This document shows, piece by piece, positions 54,901 to 64,000 of a DNA stretch of 64,000 nucleotides. Source of the DNA: Brachionus manjavacas. Taxonomy: Eukaryota > Rotifera > Eurotatoria > Ploima > Brachionidae. The notes beneath the pieces were generated by a model, which saw only the letters and a list, made by a program, of their open reading frames with translations, had not been told where the DNA came from and made no database searches. The stretch is taken from contig JAHQIY010000003.1 in assembly GCA_019054805.1 (NCBI GenBank), positions 5,146,001 through 5,210,000 on the forward strand, written 5' to 3'. The position numbers and the translations under genes were made by a program. Position 1 is the stretch's first letter. The number at the start of each line of letters is the position of its first letter.

Positions 54901-57900
54901 TTCAGAAACTTATTAATTGATTAGAAATTTTTGCAGACGACGATTGCGTAAATCACATTTATCACATAATTGGTAATATTTTACGACCTGTCTTATTAGC
55001 ATAGAAAAACTCTTCGCTTATTAAAAAATAAAAATTTAATTTACTGATTAATAATTTTTTTTCAAAGCTCCTGGTCCAAGGATCACCATTCCGCAAACAG
55101 TAATCCGAACACAAGCCGGATCTAACATAAAAATTGAGCCAAAAGTTCAATTTTCAGGAAGGCCTTTCTTTACATGGACCAAAGATGGTTCCTCCCTACC
55201 ATCGGATGTATTGGCCGATAGGGAAATTTTATACATACCAACCACATCCAAAACGCATCAAGGCACTTACACTTTGACTCTAATTGATGACTATGGTACT
55301 GCCAAGATTCAAGTCAATTTAATTGTTGACGAATACTTGCCGCCAAGGCCCACAAACCCATCTCGTATCATTGTCAAACATGACATGGAAATTGAACTGG
55401 ATGCCGGACAAAACGCAAACCTAATATGCCAACTTGGACAACGGGACTATTTTAGTAATGTTATTTCTTTTACTTCATGGATCCGAGGAAATAAAGTTCA
55501 GCGCGAACGATTTCCAAGCAACATAAGGCCCAATCAAGAAAGATTAAAGATAATCAAAGTGAAACCATCGGACGCTGGTCAATACACTTGTATTCTAAGC
55601 TCAAGTGACGGAAGTAGTCAGAGTGCAGTGGTAAATTTAATTGTCCGAAATGGCAATCAACCCCAAAACGTGCCACCATCAGCGCAACTGAACACTAGAG
55701 AAAAATCAGTGTTCGCTGGCGAAAGCTTGGAATTAACTTGTACTGTAACAGGCTATCCAAGTCCATCTGTGTCATGGCTCTTCAATAATGACAAAATTGA
55801 CAATTTACAGAACGTTTTTGCTCGAGAAAATGTTCTTTACATCCGTGATGCAACCATTGATCTAAATGGTTATTTCACGTGCCGTGCCATTGGTCAAGAT
55901 GGTCGCTATGCTGAAGACTCGGCTAACATCCGAGTTCTAGAGCGACAAACTGAAGCGCCTAGACAGCTTTCAGTAGATGTGTCACCAAGAGCCTTGAATC
56001 CATCAAGTGGCGAAGCAGTTCAACTCGAATGCTCAGTGACCGATGATTTGTCTGCAAATGATTTGGTATTCACTTGGTCTAGGCAAGAGAGTGCACTGCC
56101 AAGCGATTCTTATGCAAATGGTCCCGTTTTGTCATTGTATGGCTTAGAAGTACAAGACTCGGGCACATATATTTGCCAGGTTGAAAATTTGAACAACGGT
56201 GCAACTGGCATCGGATATTCGGTATTAAGTGTTCAAGCTGTTCAGCAGCCGGTCACTGTTCCAGTTGAGCCATTACGAGTTGAAGTGTCTCCAAAAGAGC
56301 TGACCATAAAGCAAGGCCGAGATGGAGAGTTATACTGTTCGGTATCAGGCGGACCTAGAGACACAACATTTAAATGGAAAAAAACAGGTGAAAGCTTGGA
56401 TTCTGAACGACACGTTGTTCAAGGAAATACTCTTAAAATAAAAAATGCGTCCACAATGGACCGTGGCTACTATGAATGCGAGGCCGAGGGTTCTGATTAC
56501 TATGCCCGTGATTATGCTCTTGTTGAAATAGAGCCACGAGAATTGCCCCGAGTGGAGCTTTATCCCGAGCAAGACCAAGTTGAGTTGGACTATCAAGGAA
56601 CTATTTATATTCAGTGCAGAATTATGGCCGGAACTCCGATTCCGAGCCTTGAATGGCGCAGAGCTGACCGACGACCACTGTCGGCAGGTGCAGCTGCTAT
56701 CCAAGACGCCGCATTGCTGCAAATTACAAATGCAGGTAGCGAAGAATTTGGTGAGTACGAATGTGTAGCTCGAAATGAAGAGGGCGAAGCTGTGGCCAGA
56801 GTTAATGTGGTGCCAAAAGGAACTCGACCAACTCAACCAACCACCACATTTCAAACAACTGAAACTTACCGACCAATTGACACTGCTCCTGATGTAATTA
56901 TTGAGCCCAAACGTCTTGAATTCAAAGAAGGAGAAAGTGCCACACTTTCATGCTCCACTTCTAGCCGATACCCGGTACGCTTTGCATGGTTCAGTCCAGA
57001 AAATAATTACATTGGAGGTGATGAACAAGGAAATGTACAAATTGAAAATATCAGAAAATCGCTATCGGGCTACTATACTTGCAGGGTGCTAAGTAGCTAC
57101 GGTGAATCATCAGGCAGAGTTTTTGTGGATGTGATTGAGTCCGAGCCAGCTCAACTGCGAGTTCAAATCAGGCCCAAATCAAAGACTGTATCTGAAGGTG
57201 GTAACGTTGAATTTACCTGCAATTACAGTACAGATGATGGCCAAAGTTTGGAAAACCCAATAATCAGATGGAGCAGACAAGGAAACGAGAAAGAATTGCC
57301 AGAGTATCACTTAATAAACGACAACACTCTTACTATTTATAATGTTAGACCGAGCGATGCTGGTAGGTATTTGTGCACTGTACAAGCCACTTATGGTCGA
57401 ATAAGCTTTGATGCCGCACACTTACAAGTGTCAAGCAGCGATCCAACGAGCGCTTTTCCAGTCTTTATTCGTGTTTTAGATACGTCCGAAGACTCGTATC
57501 AACCAACATTGGGCTTCCGATATGGAATAAAAGTTACTGCTGAATGTGTGGCTCAAGCAGATGATATTGAGGAAATTTCATGGACCAAAAGCGAAGGTGT
57601 TAGTCGAGCTAGAACCCAAAGATATGGAAATACAAATACCTTGACAATACCTGCTTTGGTTCCAATGGATTTGGGAACTTATGTTTGCATTGCAGTCAGA
57701 CGAAATGGAGAACGAGCCCAGAACAACATTGTTTTCTCTCGTGTGGCCGATGAAGGCAGTCAATTTACCTATCATGTCAAAGGACCCACTGAAGAAGTCT
57801 CAACAAGCTCTACAACACAGTTGGTGCAAACAACACAACCGCCGCAAACAAATGAAGTTAAAGTAGCTATTTTGGGAGATAGAACGCAGACTCATATAGC

Positions 57901-60900
57901 TGGCGACTCTGCTGTTATTGAATGTGAGGTGCATGGCGCCAAATCAGTTGAGATTGTGAAACATGGTGAACAGTTGCCTGAAAAACATTATTTGGAAAAA
58001 TCTGGTAATATTCATAGATTAAGTCTTTATGACTTGAAACAATCAGATAGTGGCTATTACCTATGCAATGTCGACAGTGATCAAGGTTTAATGAGAGACT
58101 ACATATACTTAGATGTGGTCGGAGCTGAAACTGAAACAAACCAGCAAAGAGAAGAACCGGAGCAAAATGAAGCGGAACAATTGAAACCGTTGGTATTCAT
58201 AAAGACTCAAACTAATGGAGCTCCGATTCGAGTTGGCGAAGAGCTGAGACTTGTTTGCATAATCAACGATGCCGATGCCAGCGTGTATTTTAGACGTGAA
58301 GATGGTAGCAATTCAAATGAAATATCTGAAGTTGAGCGATTAGATAATTCGATCAGACACGAGTTGGTTCTGTCACCATTTATGTCCGAAAATGTTGGCC
58401 AATACAGATGCTATGCCAGAAACAGATATGGTGAAAGTCAAGACATGGCATTCATTGGTGACAATGAGGATCAAACATTTTCTTTCAGGACAGGTAATTA
58501 ATTTTAAAAGGATGGAATTATTAATAAGTTGATTTTTTTTTAAAATTATTTGTTTAAACATAATACGGTTGCTTTCTAAATTTATTAATTAATTCATTAA
58601 AAAATTAAAAATAAGAAAAAAGAAATTTTAATATTTAGTTACACTAGACCGCAAAGTTAAATTTTTTTGTGTGTGTTCTTTCTAGTATACTAAGTTTCAG
58701 TTTAATTTCTTTTTTTATATGTCAAGATTAGAAAAAACCTTATTCTCATTGTTGAGTGAAAAATTTTCTTCGAGTTTGAAAATCTAAAACGCTTTGTGAC
58801 CAAAATTGCTTTTTCCATTCTTTGAATACTGATTTAAATTGGTGAACTTAAATATTCCGAATAGCATGAACATTGATGAATTCAAGAATTCAATTTTTTG
58901 TGAACTTATAACTTATTGATCACAGACCAGAGCAGATCTTATTTTCTAAAATCGTCATTCAAGTTTAACTAGATCCGAAATTTGTTTGAATTAAATTTTT
59001 AAAAAACTATCGAAAAATTTTTACTTATTTTTCTGCAAATAATTCTACTAATTATTTGGAATTTTTTTTATTTAATTTCTCTTTGCATCAAATTTTTAAA
59101 TTTAACACAGGAAGGCTTTTAGAAGTAAATTAATAATTAAATAAAAAAGTTAAAAGAAAAAATAAAACTTTTCACATGTTAATTTATTAAATCCAATATT
59201 TAAAGTTGGCAAAATAGTTATTAAGTTTGCTTAGGTATGTTTAATTAAAAAAGTTTCATTATTTACATTTTATTAGCAAAGAAAAATGAAAAAGTATAAT
59301 GAGCTTAAAAAAATAACATAAATCTGTCAATTTTTAGATAATAATCTTTTATATGAAACAAAAAAAAAATTATAAATATTTTTCATTCAAGAGAAAAAAA
59401 CTAAAAGCGAACAGGCTCCTGGAAATCCTTATGTAAAGGTATCAGTTAGAGGAATTGTTGAAGACAAAAACTATGTCGAATTAAATTGTTCCTTGGAGAA
59501 CGATAACGGCTATCCAGCAAAATCATTTTCATGGATTAGATATCCAAGTCTCCCCAGTTCAGCTCAAAATGACCAAAACCGATTGTCCATTACGAGCTTT
59601 GACAATCAGTTAGATAACGGTTTGTACACTTGTGGTGTGTGGACTGATTATCTTGAATATGAGAAGAGTCATCTAGTTGCATCTACGGACTACTTATTGG
59701 GCTCAAATCCATTTTTTAGATTTACCAAGAATCCGGATGAGGATGCCATCAAAGTCACATGTAGACCAGGTATTTATTTATTCAAAATTTATTGAATTTA
59801 ATTGAGAATTCTAAATTGAAAACAAATTTAGATTCGGCAAGTACCTATAGATGGATTGCAAGATCGAAAGAGAATCCTTACTCTTATCGTATTGATGGCG
59901 ATTCTCTTTTATTATTTAGATCAGATTCAAATAATGTGTTCACTTGTGAGCTTGTTGCTGACTCAGAATTGGGTCCGATTAGCATTGATTTAGAAGTTGG
60001 AAAAGATTTATTGGAACGTACTTTCGAAACTGTAAATGTAGATATAAACAAGACCGAGAACGAACAAAATGTCACAGCTGATTGTCAGCCGGGTGAGGAC
60101 TGCTAAATTTTAATGTCTAGATGTACTATTAAAATAGGATAAACATTAATTTTTGCTTTTTTAAATTTTTACTATTAATCTTTAATCACATCTATTGTCA
60201 CTTTTTTTATTATTTTAATTTTACATAGAATAAAAAAAATTCAAACATATCACTCTAATGCATTTAAGTCAAAAGGGTGATTAAAAATTTAAAACAGTAA
60301 TTTAAAAATTTTCAATAATTTGTATTAGACTTAATCATTCAATTATTTTGATTCTGATGTTTGAATTTTTTTTCCAATTATTTTTTTATATTAGATTAGC
60401 TTTTAATATTCAAATAAATTTTTCAAAAATAAATGTCACCTATAACCTTTATGTATTAGAAATATAACGCTTATCTTTTTTATTATTGATGTTTGTAAAA
60501 TCTTGCTTAATTATTTTTTTTAAAATGTTACTATAAATGGTGGATATAAAAATATAGAGCTTTGCTTAAAAAATTTTATGTCACATAAAATGAAATCACT
60601 TTATCCAAAACTAAATTATTCGAATAAGTCTAAATTTAATAATTTGTCATCCAAAATAAGAAACTGAACTTAAAATTTTTAAAATACTTTACAAAATATT
60701 TATTTAACCAAAAAAATTAAGAAATTAAATAGATTTACTTTAAAATCTACTTATACATTAAATACAATTAAAAGAAAAAATCTGATATTTCATTTGCTAT
60801 TTTTAGTTAATTTTAAATTGTCCCACAATTAATGAATATTTAGTTGGTAAATCTAAGGACCTTCAAGTTTGTTAAGAATTCAATCATGTATTTCAAAAGT

Positions 60901-63900
60901 TGCAAAGAATATCTTTTTCTAACTCTTTACCTTATAAAACAACTTTATAAAATAATACCAATTTTTTTCTATTTATTTTTCAAAAAGGAATAATTAAATT
61001 TGGTACATAATTGAAGTATAAAAATATTTATTGCTATCATTATTATTATTTATTTCAATGAACGCCTTTAAGGCGATGTTAAAAAAAATAAATAAATGAG
61101 AATAACAATTTTTAAAAAATTAAAGAAAAGTTTTTGAATTCATTTAAAATATAAAAATTATTTCCTAATACTTAGAAATGTCTTTTATTACAAAATATAG
61201 TAATTTAAATTTCGCTTAAAGTCTTCTATGCTTAATGTTAAATTCATAAATTTAGACATTAAATTGCTGATTAATTAGCAGAGATTTTTGACAAAGGTTT
61301 ACCGATGTTGAATATCGTGTTTTCCTAGTAACATTATCAAAAATAATTATTAGAATTTTTTTATTATGCCTCGTTTATGTACCACATTTGACAATTTCTT
61401 GTTAAATATTATTTTAATCTTTTTTGATCTTTCAGTCGGGTGAGAACTTCTAAATTTTAATGTCTAGATGTACTTATGAATGTTCTATTCAACATGTTCC
61501 TTCATTGAATGGAGTTGTGAAGTTCATTTCAATTCGATCGTTTCAATTCAGAAAAACATAAATTCCTTTTTTACTAAAAGAGATAATTTAGTTCTGTAAA
61601 ATGCTTAATGGTAAAGCAACTTTACTTAATCCAAAAATATATGTCTGAAAAAACTCTGCAATGTAATTGCACACTTGATTGGAATACTTTTTAATGGGGT
61701 GCAAAATGCAGAAAATAGTATAGTATTTTGCAGACTTATTTTACTGCATTAAGCAAATTTGCTTATAATTAAGCATTTTACAGAACTGAGTTATCTCTTT
61801 TAGTAAAAAAGTTATTCAAGTTTTTCTGAATTGAAATGATCGAATTGAAAAGAACTTCACAACCCCCTTCATTGAATAATAATATGATATGTAAAATTTT
61901 ATTTCTTATGCCTCTTTTATTTACCACATTTAACAATTCCTTGTAAAATATTATTATCATCTTTTTGAAAAATAATTTTGGAATAATGGCATTTAGCCTC
62001 CCATTGAACTTTCTTTTTTTAAGTTGAACAATTAGAGTGAGAAATTGATTTTATTCTTTTATCAAGGATAAAAATTAAAACATATTTTTCGGCGGAGTAA
62101 AATTTGCGACAATTTTTCAAATTATTTTGCTAATTTTGTTTAAAAAATTCAATGTTTTGGTTTATATGTGAAATTTTTTGAAATTTAAAAATAAGTCAAA
62201 ATTTAAATTTATTTATGAAAAAAATTAGCAATTTGGAAAAAATTTTACATTGTCTTTATTTAGGAAACTTTGATTTAAATAAACAGTGAAACAAGAAAGA
62301 TAAATTTATTTCAAACACATAAACTCAACAACTCTTTTATTTTTTTCAAATTTACTTATTTGATTTAAATTTTTTTATTTAAAATTTTTTTGTTAAGCGA
62401 TAAATTTTATAATCAAAAGAAAAAAAAACAAAAGTAGATAAACATTTTTAATAGAAAACAATTGTTTTATAAACGTAGAAAATTAAAAAAATAACTATAA
62501 AAAAACATACATAGTATTTATCGACTAGTGAGAAAAGCTTAAGCGAAAAAATTTTATTGAGTAAAAGCTACACTTTTAAAAAATTGCTCTCGAAAAGTCT
62601 TATAATTTTTTTCTTTTCTTGACCGCTTATTTGCATTGATCTAGCTGATGAAAGTAAATATATTTTCTTTTCATAGTTTAAATTTAGTATATTGTCACTT
62701 ATCCATGTATAATTCAAGGAATTAAACAGGATATAAAGAATGTAAAGCTTGATTAGTTTCAAATAAGAGATTAATTTTATTTTGAACCTTTTAAGTTAAA
62801 TTGTGAAATTATATAATACACTTTTACCATCTACAATTATCTATATTTGAAAAGAAATATCGTTTGAAAATTATTTATCTACTTTTAATTTATTTTCTTT
62901 CTTCAAAAAAATTTACCACCAAAAATTATTTATTTAATAACGAAAAATAATGCCTTTGAGAATAAAATTAAATTTTTTTCTACAATTCTTTAAAGAATGA
63001 ATAAAGCATAATATATTAACTAAATCATTTAGAGAATTACTGATTTAGATTTAGAACAATTTGAAAAAAATTTTATCATGCCGAAAAATATTTTTTGATT
63101 GTCAGTATTTTACGAAAATTTTTTGAATCATACTTTAAATAAATGTACTTTTTATTGACTCTTCTTTAAAAAATAGTCACTTAATGAATATTCTATTCAA
63201 CATGTTCCCTTATTGAATAATAATATGACATGTAAAATAGGCATTTGGTTTAAAAATAAATATTTCTAATATTAATAAAAAAGTGAAAGTAAGGCATAGG
63301 TGAAAGTAACTATCATTCAGCTCAGTAATTTTAAAAGATATATTTTGAATCTTGAATTTATTGAAAATTTATAGTTTTTAAACGAATCAAGAATTTAAAA
63401 GTTGTTAAAATTTTTTTAAATCTTTGTTTTTTAATTTTTATTTGACAAAAATAGTTACCTAAAAAAATAAAAATTTAAAGCTTTCCATAGCTTTTGAATT
63501 TTAAAAAATACATAGAAAAAAAACAAATTTTCTTAAAAATATTAAGTTCTCAGTCCATTAGCTTCCACTTTATAGTAATTTTGAGAATAAACATGCTCAT
63601 TTTAAAAATTCTTAATTTTAAATACAATTAAAATTTAAAAATAAGTTTAACTTTTTAATTTATTTCTGTAAAGTTCATAAACAAGTTCCGTATTTAAATG
63701 CTAGATTTTTCAATAAAGAAAATAAAATCCAAATTTGATTTATAACTAATTTTTTTAAAAGATAAACCAGTGAGAAAAATCTACTGGGAACGATTAGATG
63801 GGGCGGAACCATCGGCCAATGTAAGGACCCATTCGGGAATTTTAGAGATTAGAGACATCACTGAGAAAGACGAAGGATATTATGCTTGCAATGTAATTAC

Positions 63901-64000
63901 TTATGTAAATCAGCATATAAAAAAGACTATCCAAATAAAAAAAACAGAGGACTACTCTTCACAAATACCTATTTTAAAAATAGTTCCGATCGAAGTAGAC
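47905..64000 (+). CDS. HSPG2: Perlecan (basement-membrane heparan sulfate proteoglycan core), 5' part, continues past the window
   Basis: Predicted exons: 47905-48967, 49028-49170, 49233-49437, 49502-49825, 49875-49904, 49955-50065, 50130-50144, 50295-50402, 50463-50474, 50748-50879, 50937-51242, 52214-52287, 52342-53067, 53118-54042, 55068-58493, 59392-59769, 59832-60092, 63762 to the edge; 8,478 bp in frame. Order: signal peptide, acidic region with Ser-Gly, LDLa1, three Ig, LDLa2-4, the perlecan Ig with [10 protein letters not shown], partial laminin EGF, laminin IV domain, laminin EGF, then 17 more Ig domains so far. This is domains I-IV of perlecan; the C-terminal laminin-G part must lie to the right. 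Known role: basement-membrane scaffold and growth-factor reservoir. Notable are the single laminin IV unit (three in vertebrates) and no SEA domain. Confidence 0.9.
49028..49825 (+). CDS. HSPG2: Perlecan exons 2-4: second and third Ig domains
   Basis: Exons 49028-49170 and 49233-49437 carry the two halves of one Ig ([18 protein letters not shown] | [11 protein letters not shown] ... IYECELE), split in phase 0 exactly like the Ig domains of the minus-strand gene, and end in a Thr/Gln linker. Exon 49502-49825 has a whole Ig ([25 protein letters not shown]). Confidence 0.83.
49875..50879 (+). CDS. HSPG2: Perlecan exons 5-10: LDLa2-LDLa4 with two microexons
   Basis: Exon 49875-49904 is a 10-codon Pro linker. 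LDLa modules lie in 49955-50065 ([15 protein letters not shown]...CSDGSDE), 50295-50402 ([15 protein letters not shown]...CGDNSDE) and 50748-50879 ([16 protein letters not shown]...CLDQSDE). Each keeps the acidic Ca-binding signature. Between LDLa2 and LDLa3 is a 15-nt microexon (50130-50144) with AATAG before it and GTAAGT after it. Between LDLa3 and LDLa4 is a 12-nt one (50463-50474) with AAAAG before it and GTAAGA after it. Both keep phase 1 if included or skipped. Confidence 0.8.
50937..51242 (+). CDS. HSPG2: Perlecan exon 11: diagnostic perlecan Ig
   Basis: One whole Ig domain: [20 protein letters not shown] followed by [19 protein letters not shown] and [11 protein letters not shown]. 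The [10 protein letters not shown] stretch, followed by an extra Cys pair (HICEEPRC), is specific to the Ig that follows the LDLa modules of perlecan from nematodes to man. It is the strongest single argument for the gene's identity. Confidence 0.92.
51243..52213 (+). other. Perlecan intron 11 (0.97 kb) with decayed MITE
   Basis: AT-rich. It contains a degraded relative of the hAT-like MITE of 7.9 kb at 51723-51858. No coding signal. Confidence 0.6.
51723..51858. mobile_element. Degraded hAT-like MITE in perlecan intron 11
   Basis: The right end GACTTTTAAACAACTCTA reverse-complements to TAGAGTTGTTTAAAAGTC, nearly the end of the 7864-8063 element. The left end CAGACTTGTACAAAAAAC is weaker. 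The interior repeats AAGTC/GACTT words like the other copy. No matching 8-bp duplication remains. Confidence 0.6.
52214..53067 (+). CDS. HSPG2: Perlecan exons 12-13: laminin EGF halves around one laminin IV domain
   Basis: Exon 52214-52287 starts a laminin-type EGF ([16 protein letters not shown]); exon 52342-53067 continues it ([26 protein letters not shown]). A laminin IV type A domain follows ([45 protein letters not shown], ...[10 protein letters not shown]), then [13 protein letters not shown], opening the next laminin EGF. Vertebrate perlecan has three such units; only one is found here. Confidence 0.88.
53118..54042 (+). CDS. HSPG2: Perlecan exon 14: end of laminin EGF and three Ig domains
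   Basis: [18 protein letters not shown] closes the laminin EGF. The first Ig starts at about [10 protein letters not shown] and has YVTVVG where the first Cys is usual, with NYTCYIT at the second. The second Ig is canonical (FSLECSA, YYCIADN). The third (LTINYTITG ... [11 protein letters not shown]) lacks both Cys residues. The donor AAA|GTAAGT is in phase 1. Confidence 0.86.
54043..55067 (+). other. Perlecan intron 14 (1.0 kb)
   Basis: AT-rich sequence between the GTAAGT donor and the TTTTTTTTCAAAG acceptor. No feature seen. Confidence 0.6.
55068..58493 (+). CDS. HSPG2: Perlecan exon 15: eleven Ig domains, including the ancestral four-Ig block
   Basis: A 3,426-bp exon. The first Ig ([11 protein letters not shown] ... 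[11 protein letters not shown]) again lacks both Cys residues; the second is normal (NLICQLG, YTCILSS). Domains 3-6 (about 55670-56820) are the A-B-C-D block also found four times in the minus-strand gene: [67 protein letters not shown]. After a Thr linker ([14 protein letters not shown]) come five more Ig domains with Cys pairs at TLSCS/YTCRV, EFTCN/YLCTV, TAECV/YVCIA, VIECE/YLCNV and RLVCI/YRCYA. It ends ACAG|GTAATT in phase 1. Confidence 0.9.
58494..59391 (+). other. Perlecan intron 15 (0.9 kb)
   Basis: AT-rich; no repeat or coding feature recognised. The acceptor is TTTTTCATTCAAG. Confidence 0.6.
59392..60092 (+). CDS. HSPG2: Perlecan exons 16-17: one whole Ig and two split Ig domains
   Basis: Exon 59392-59769 carries an Ig ([16 protein letters not shown]) and the first half of the next (IKVTCRP). 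Exon 59832-60092 supplies its second half ([18 protein letters not shown]) and the first half of another (NVTADCQP). The donor CCGG|GTGAGG at 60093 lies just before an in-frame TAA, so without splicing the protein would end at GEDC. The matching second half in exon 18 argues for splicing. Confidence 0.83.
61433..61480 (+). pseudogene. Duplicate of the exon 17 / intron 17 junction
   Basis: CAGTCGGGTGAGAACTTCTA and the following AATTTTAATGTCTAGATGTACT repeat 60086-60131 (CAGCCGGGTGAGGACTGCTA and the same tail) with a few changes. Only the last exon bases and the intron start are copied, so it cannot act as an exon by itself. It shows that part of this intron arose by tandem duplication. Confidence 0.8.
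61511..61867. mobile_element. MULE-like MITE copy 2, 357 bp, with 10-bp target duplication
   Basis: The arms of about 107 bp (61511-61617 and 61761-61867) are reverse complements; the ends are GGAGTTGTGAAGTTC and, from the right, GGGGGTTGTGAAGTTC. TTCATTGAAT flanks both sides (61501-61510, 61868-61877). The interior shares GTTCTGTAAAATGC ends, TGCA motifs and a TTTAGTAAAAAAGTTATTCAA strip with the copy at 35962-36305. No transposase frame. Confidence 0.88.
63190..63235. repeat. Unoccupied relative of the MITE target site
   Basis: ATTCTATTCAACATGTTCCC followed by TTATTGAATAATAATATGACATG matches the two flanks of the MITE at 61511-61867 joined across a single copy of the target sequence, with about two differences in the 20 bp left of the junction. 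Confidence 0.8.
63762..64000 (+). CDS. HSPG2: Perlecan exon 18: second half of a split Ig (cut by the window edge)
   Basis: After a TTTTTTTAAAAG acceptor the frame reads [17 protein letters not shown] ... [11 protein letters not shown], the Trp and second-Cys half that completes NVTADCQP of exon 17 in phase 1, then a linker ([13 protein letters not shown]) and the first strand of the next Ig. The frame is open at position 64000, so the exon continues. Confidence 0.82.

Larger units (their letters stand above)
60093..63761 (+). other. Perlecan intron 17 (3.67 kb)
   Basis: It joins CQP to DKPVRKIYW. It contains the second MULE-like MITE (61511-61867), a copy of the exon-17/intron junction (61433-61480), a direct repeat (61364-61434 against 61902-61966), and an unoccupied relative of the MITE insertion site (63190-63235). 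The remainder is AT-rich without coding signal. Confidence 0.7.

Noticed and set aside
56345-56854. 169-codon minus-strand frame within perlecan exon 15
   Set aside because: It lies antisense to a well-supported Ig coding exon, is Cys/Ser-rich as expected of antisense Ig codons, and shows no domain.

Overview
The window is about 64 kb of very AT-rich (roughly 70-75% A+T) eukaryotic, metazoan DNA. Evidence: GT-AG introns, many only 44-65 bp; extracellular-matrix, SMN-complex and GPI-anchor genes found in animals; LINE reverse transcriptases; and several inverted-repeat DNA elements. The mix of short introns, AT-richness, intronless divergent 7TM receptors and RING-type orphan genes looks most like a monogonont rotifer (Brachionus type). 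That taxon is an inference from style, not from a marker gene.

Layout. (1) 3.76-4.17 kb, minus: first two coding exons of a WIP/verprolin actin regulator that leaves the window to the left; a decayed copy of its WH2 exon lies at 7.55-7.69 kb. (2) 6.49-7.29 kb, minus: intronless PIG-X, a GPI-anchor mannosyltransferase subunit. (3) 7.9-12 kb: a hAT-like MITE with a perfect 8-bp target duplication, a TGATATCA-rich inverted-repeat element and a decayed LINE. (4) 13.3-29.0 kb, minus: an 18-exon gene, reconstructed with consistent reading phase throughout, for a secreted protein of about 3,106 residues with 28 Ig domains. (5) 31.2-33.4 kb, plus: intronless 7TM receptor with an LRR-type ectodomain. 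(6) 34.55-35.25 kb, minus: GEMIN8 in four exons. (7) 35.5-37.8 kb: a cluster of inverted-repeat elements. (8) 38.2-39.7 kb, plus: RING-like protein. (9) 40.1-41.9 kb: a nested LINE/inverted-repeat/LINE composite. (10) 47.9 kb to the right edge, plus: the 5' part (18 exons seen) of perlecan: signal peptide, acidic stretch with Ser-Gly sites, four LDLa modules, the diagnostic perlecan Ig, laminin EGF/laminin IV and a long Ig array.

How the genes relate. The minus-strand Ig gene and perlecan are paralogues in opposite orientation about 19 kb apart. Both start with a signal peptide and an acidic low-complexity region, and both contain a recognisable four-Ig block. That block occurs once in perlecan and four times in the minus-strand gene, separated there by Thr-rich linkers and by Ig domains split across two exons. 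The minus-strand gene has no LDLa or laminin module, so it looks like a domain-IV-only perlecan derivative. This pair is the most interesting object in the window; the phase rule of its split-Ig exons, two frame-preserving microexons in perlecan, and two MITE copies with matching 9-10 bp target duplications come next.

Exon boundaries were deduced by eye from splice consensus, reading-phase continuity and domain continuity. No database search was run.
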